A stretch of DNA of 64,000 nucleotides from Rallus limicola (taxonomy: Eukaryota > Chordata > Aves > Gruiformes > Rallidae): assembly GCA_022605955.1 (NCBI GenBank), contig JAKCOZ010000631.1, forward strand, positions 42,959 to 106,958, given 5' to 3'. Below the pieces are notes generated by a model. The model was not told the DNA's origin, made no database searches, and saw only the letters and a program-made list of their open reading frames with translations. This document shows, piece after piece, positions 63,754 to 64,000 of this stretch. Within the stretch, counting starts at the first letter, position 1; each line of letters opens with the position of its first letter. The position numbers and the translations under genes were made by a program.

Positions 63754-63948
63754 TCGGCCCTAGCAGACTGCAGTTCAAAACATGCTAAACGTCCAGCAAT
63801 AACTCCCAAAGTAAAGAAGCTAGGCCTGAAAGGCATAGCTTGTCTGAAACCTAACAGGACACACGAGCAGACCCTGTCGCTTTGGCTCTCAGCCTTTTCC
63901 TTTGCCTGGAAAGAGGGAACATGCCTGGAACCTCCTACGGTGCTTTTC
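63754..63948. repeat. Monomer m323, 195 bp (3-base deletion)
   Basis: GAAACCTCCTAACAGG is shortened to GAAACCTAACAGG near 63850, the loss of one of two CCT units. This is the only length change in the window that keeps the 66-codon frame. It looks like slippage between the short CCT repeats. Confidence 0.95.
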
Positions 63949-64000
63949 TCGGCCCTAGCAGACTGCAGTTCAAAACATGCTAAACGTCCAGCAATAACTC
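63949..64000. repeat. Partial monomer cut by the window edge (m324)
   Basis: The first 52 bases of a consensus monomer are present before the sequence ends. The array evidently continues beyond the window on this side, and probably on the left also, since base 1 shows no boundary. Confidence 0.97.

Larger units (their letters stand above)
1..64000. repeat. 198-bp satellite array, 323 monomers plus a partial copy
   Basis: The whole window is a head-to-tail tandem array with a 198-bp period, all copies in one orientation. Phased on TCGGCCCTAG, monomers start at 1, 199, 397 and so on; only 12 of 323 deviate in length (seven -1, four +1, one -3). Consensus composition is about 57 C, 42 G, and near 50% GC. 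Most copies differ from consensus at zero to a few sites, so pairwise identity is judged by eye at about 98-99%. No other sequence interrupts the array. What is known: homogeneous arrays of this size and monomer length are typical of centromeric or pericentromeric heterochromatin. What is inferred: this is a young array kept uniform by unequal exchange and gene conversion. I do not recognise the family, and no chromosome location can be read from the sequence. Confidence 0.99.

Noticed and set aside
1..64000. CRISPR array
   Set aside because: Repeats are 198 bp and directly contiguous, with no unique spacers, leader or cas genes.
1..64000. Bacterial or phage origin
   Set aside because: A 64-kb near-perfect 198-bp array with CpG depletion and no genes is not known for prokaryotes and fits eukaryotic satellite DNA.
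1..64000. Inserted transposable elements or inverted monomers at segment boundaries
   Set aside because: Monomer starts can be walked through the whole window with only 1- or 3-base shifts, leaving no room for an insertion, and no reverse-oriented copy was met.

Overview
This window is a single uninterrupted block of satellite DNA. A 198-bp monomer is repeated head-to-tail, always in the same orientation, from the first base to the last. I count 323 complete monomers plus a 52-base partial copy at the right edge. The count closes exactly: 311 copies of 198 bp, seven of 197, four of 199, one of 195, and 52 bases left over make 64,000. In the phase used here monomer 1 (m1) starts at base 1 with TCGGCCCTAG. 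There is no flanking single-copy DNA, inserted transposon, inversion, RNA gene or convincing protein gene.

Organism: the block looks eukaryotic and is most likely a centromeric, pericentromeric or other constitutive-heterochromatin array from a large genome assembled with long reads. Supporting points are the monomer length near a nucleosome repeat, the roughly 50% GC, the strong CpG depletion (4 to 5 CpG per monomer against about 12 expected) and the repeated CpG-to-TpG/CpA differences between copies. The last two point to a methylated genome such as a vertebrate's, but a plant is not excluded. I do not recognise the monomer as any named satellite family and do not assign a species.

Layout: monomers differ from the consensus at roughly zero to four sites each, and shared variants allow the array to be divided. 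(1) 1-16628 has partial higher-order repeats (HORs): a 13/14-monomer block copied at 1 and 2575 with a third partial copy at 16629; a 6-monomer, 1188-bp block at 5346, 8910 and 10098; and a shared 1-bp-deletion junction at 4753, 12870 and 14453. (2) 16629-28903 mixes lineages and is where the E-to-Q variant (CACCAG) first appears. (3) 28904-33657 is marked by AAGAGG, TATCAC and GGCATG variants. (4) 33658-37220 is mostly consensus and ends in the most diverged monomer (m188). (5) 37221-51475 carries an 11-monomer (about 2178-bp) periodicity that changes to a 4-monomer (792-bp) HOR from 46923. (6) 51476-60585 has a second 11-monomer duplication. (7) 60586-64000 returns to variants typical of the left end.

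The very long open frames on both strands are a by-product of arithmetic. Because 198 is 66 codons, a consensus with no stop in a given frame stays open indefinitely, and this happens in one forward and one reverse frame. Stops and frameshifts occur where chance variants fall, so I annotate no coding sequence. The points most worth checking are the nested HOR structure, the linked variants spread over tens of kilobases, the internal half-repeat of the monomer, and a weak CENP-B-box-like segment present in every copy.
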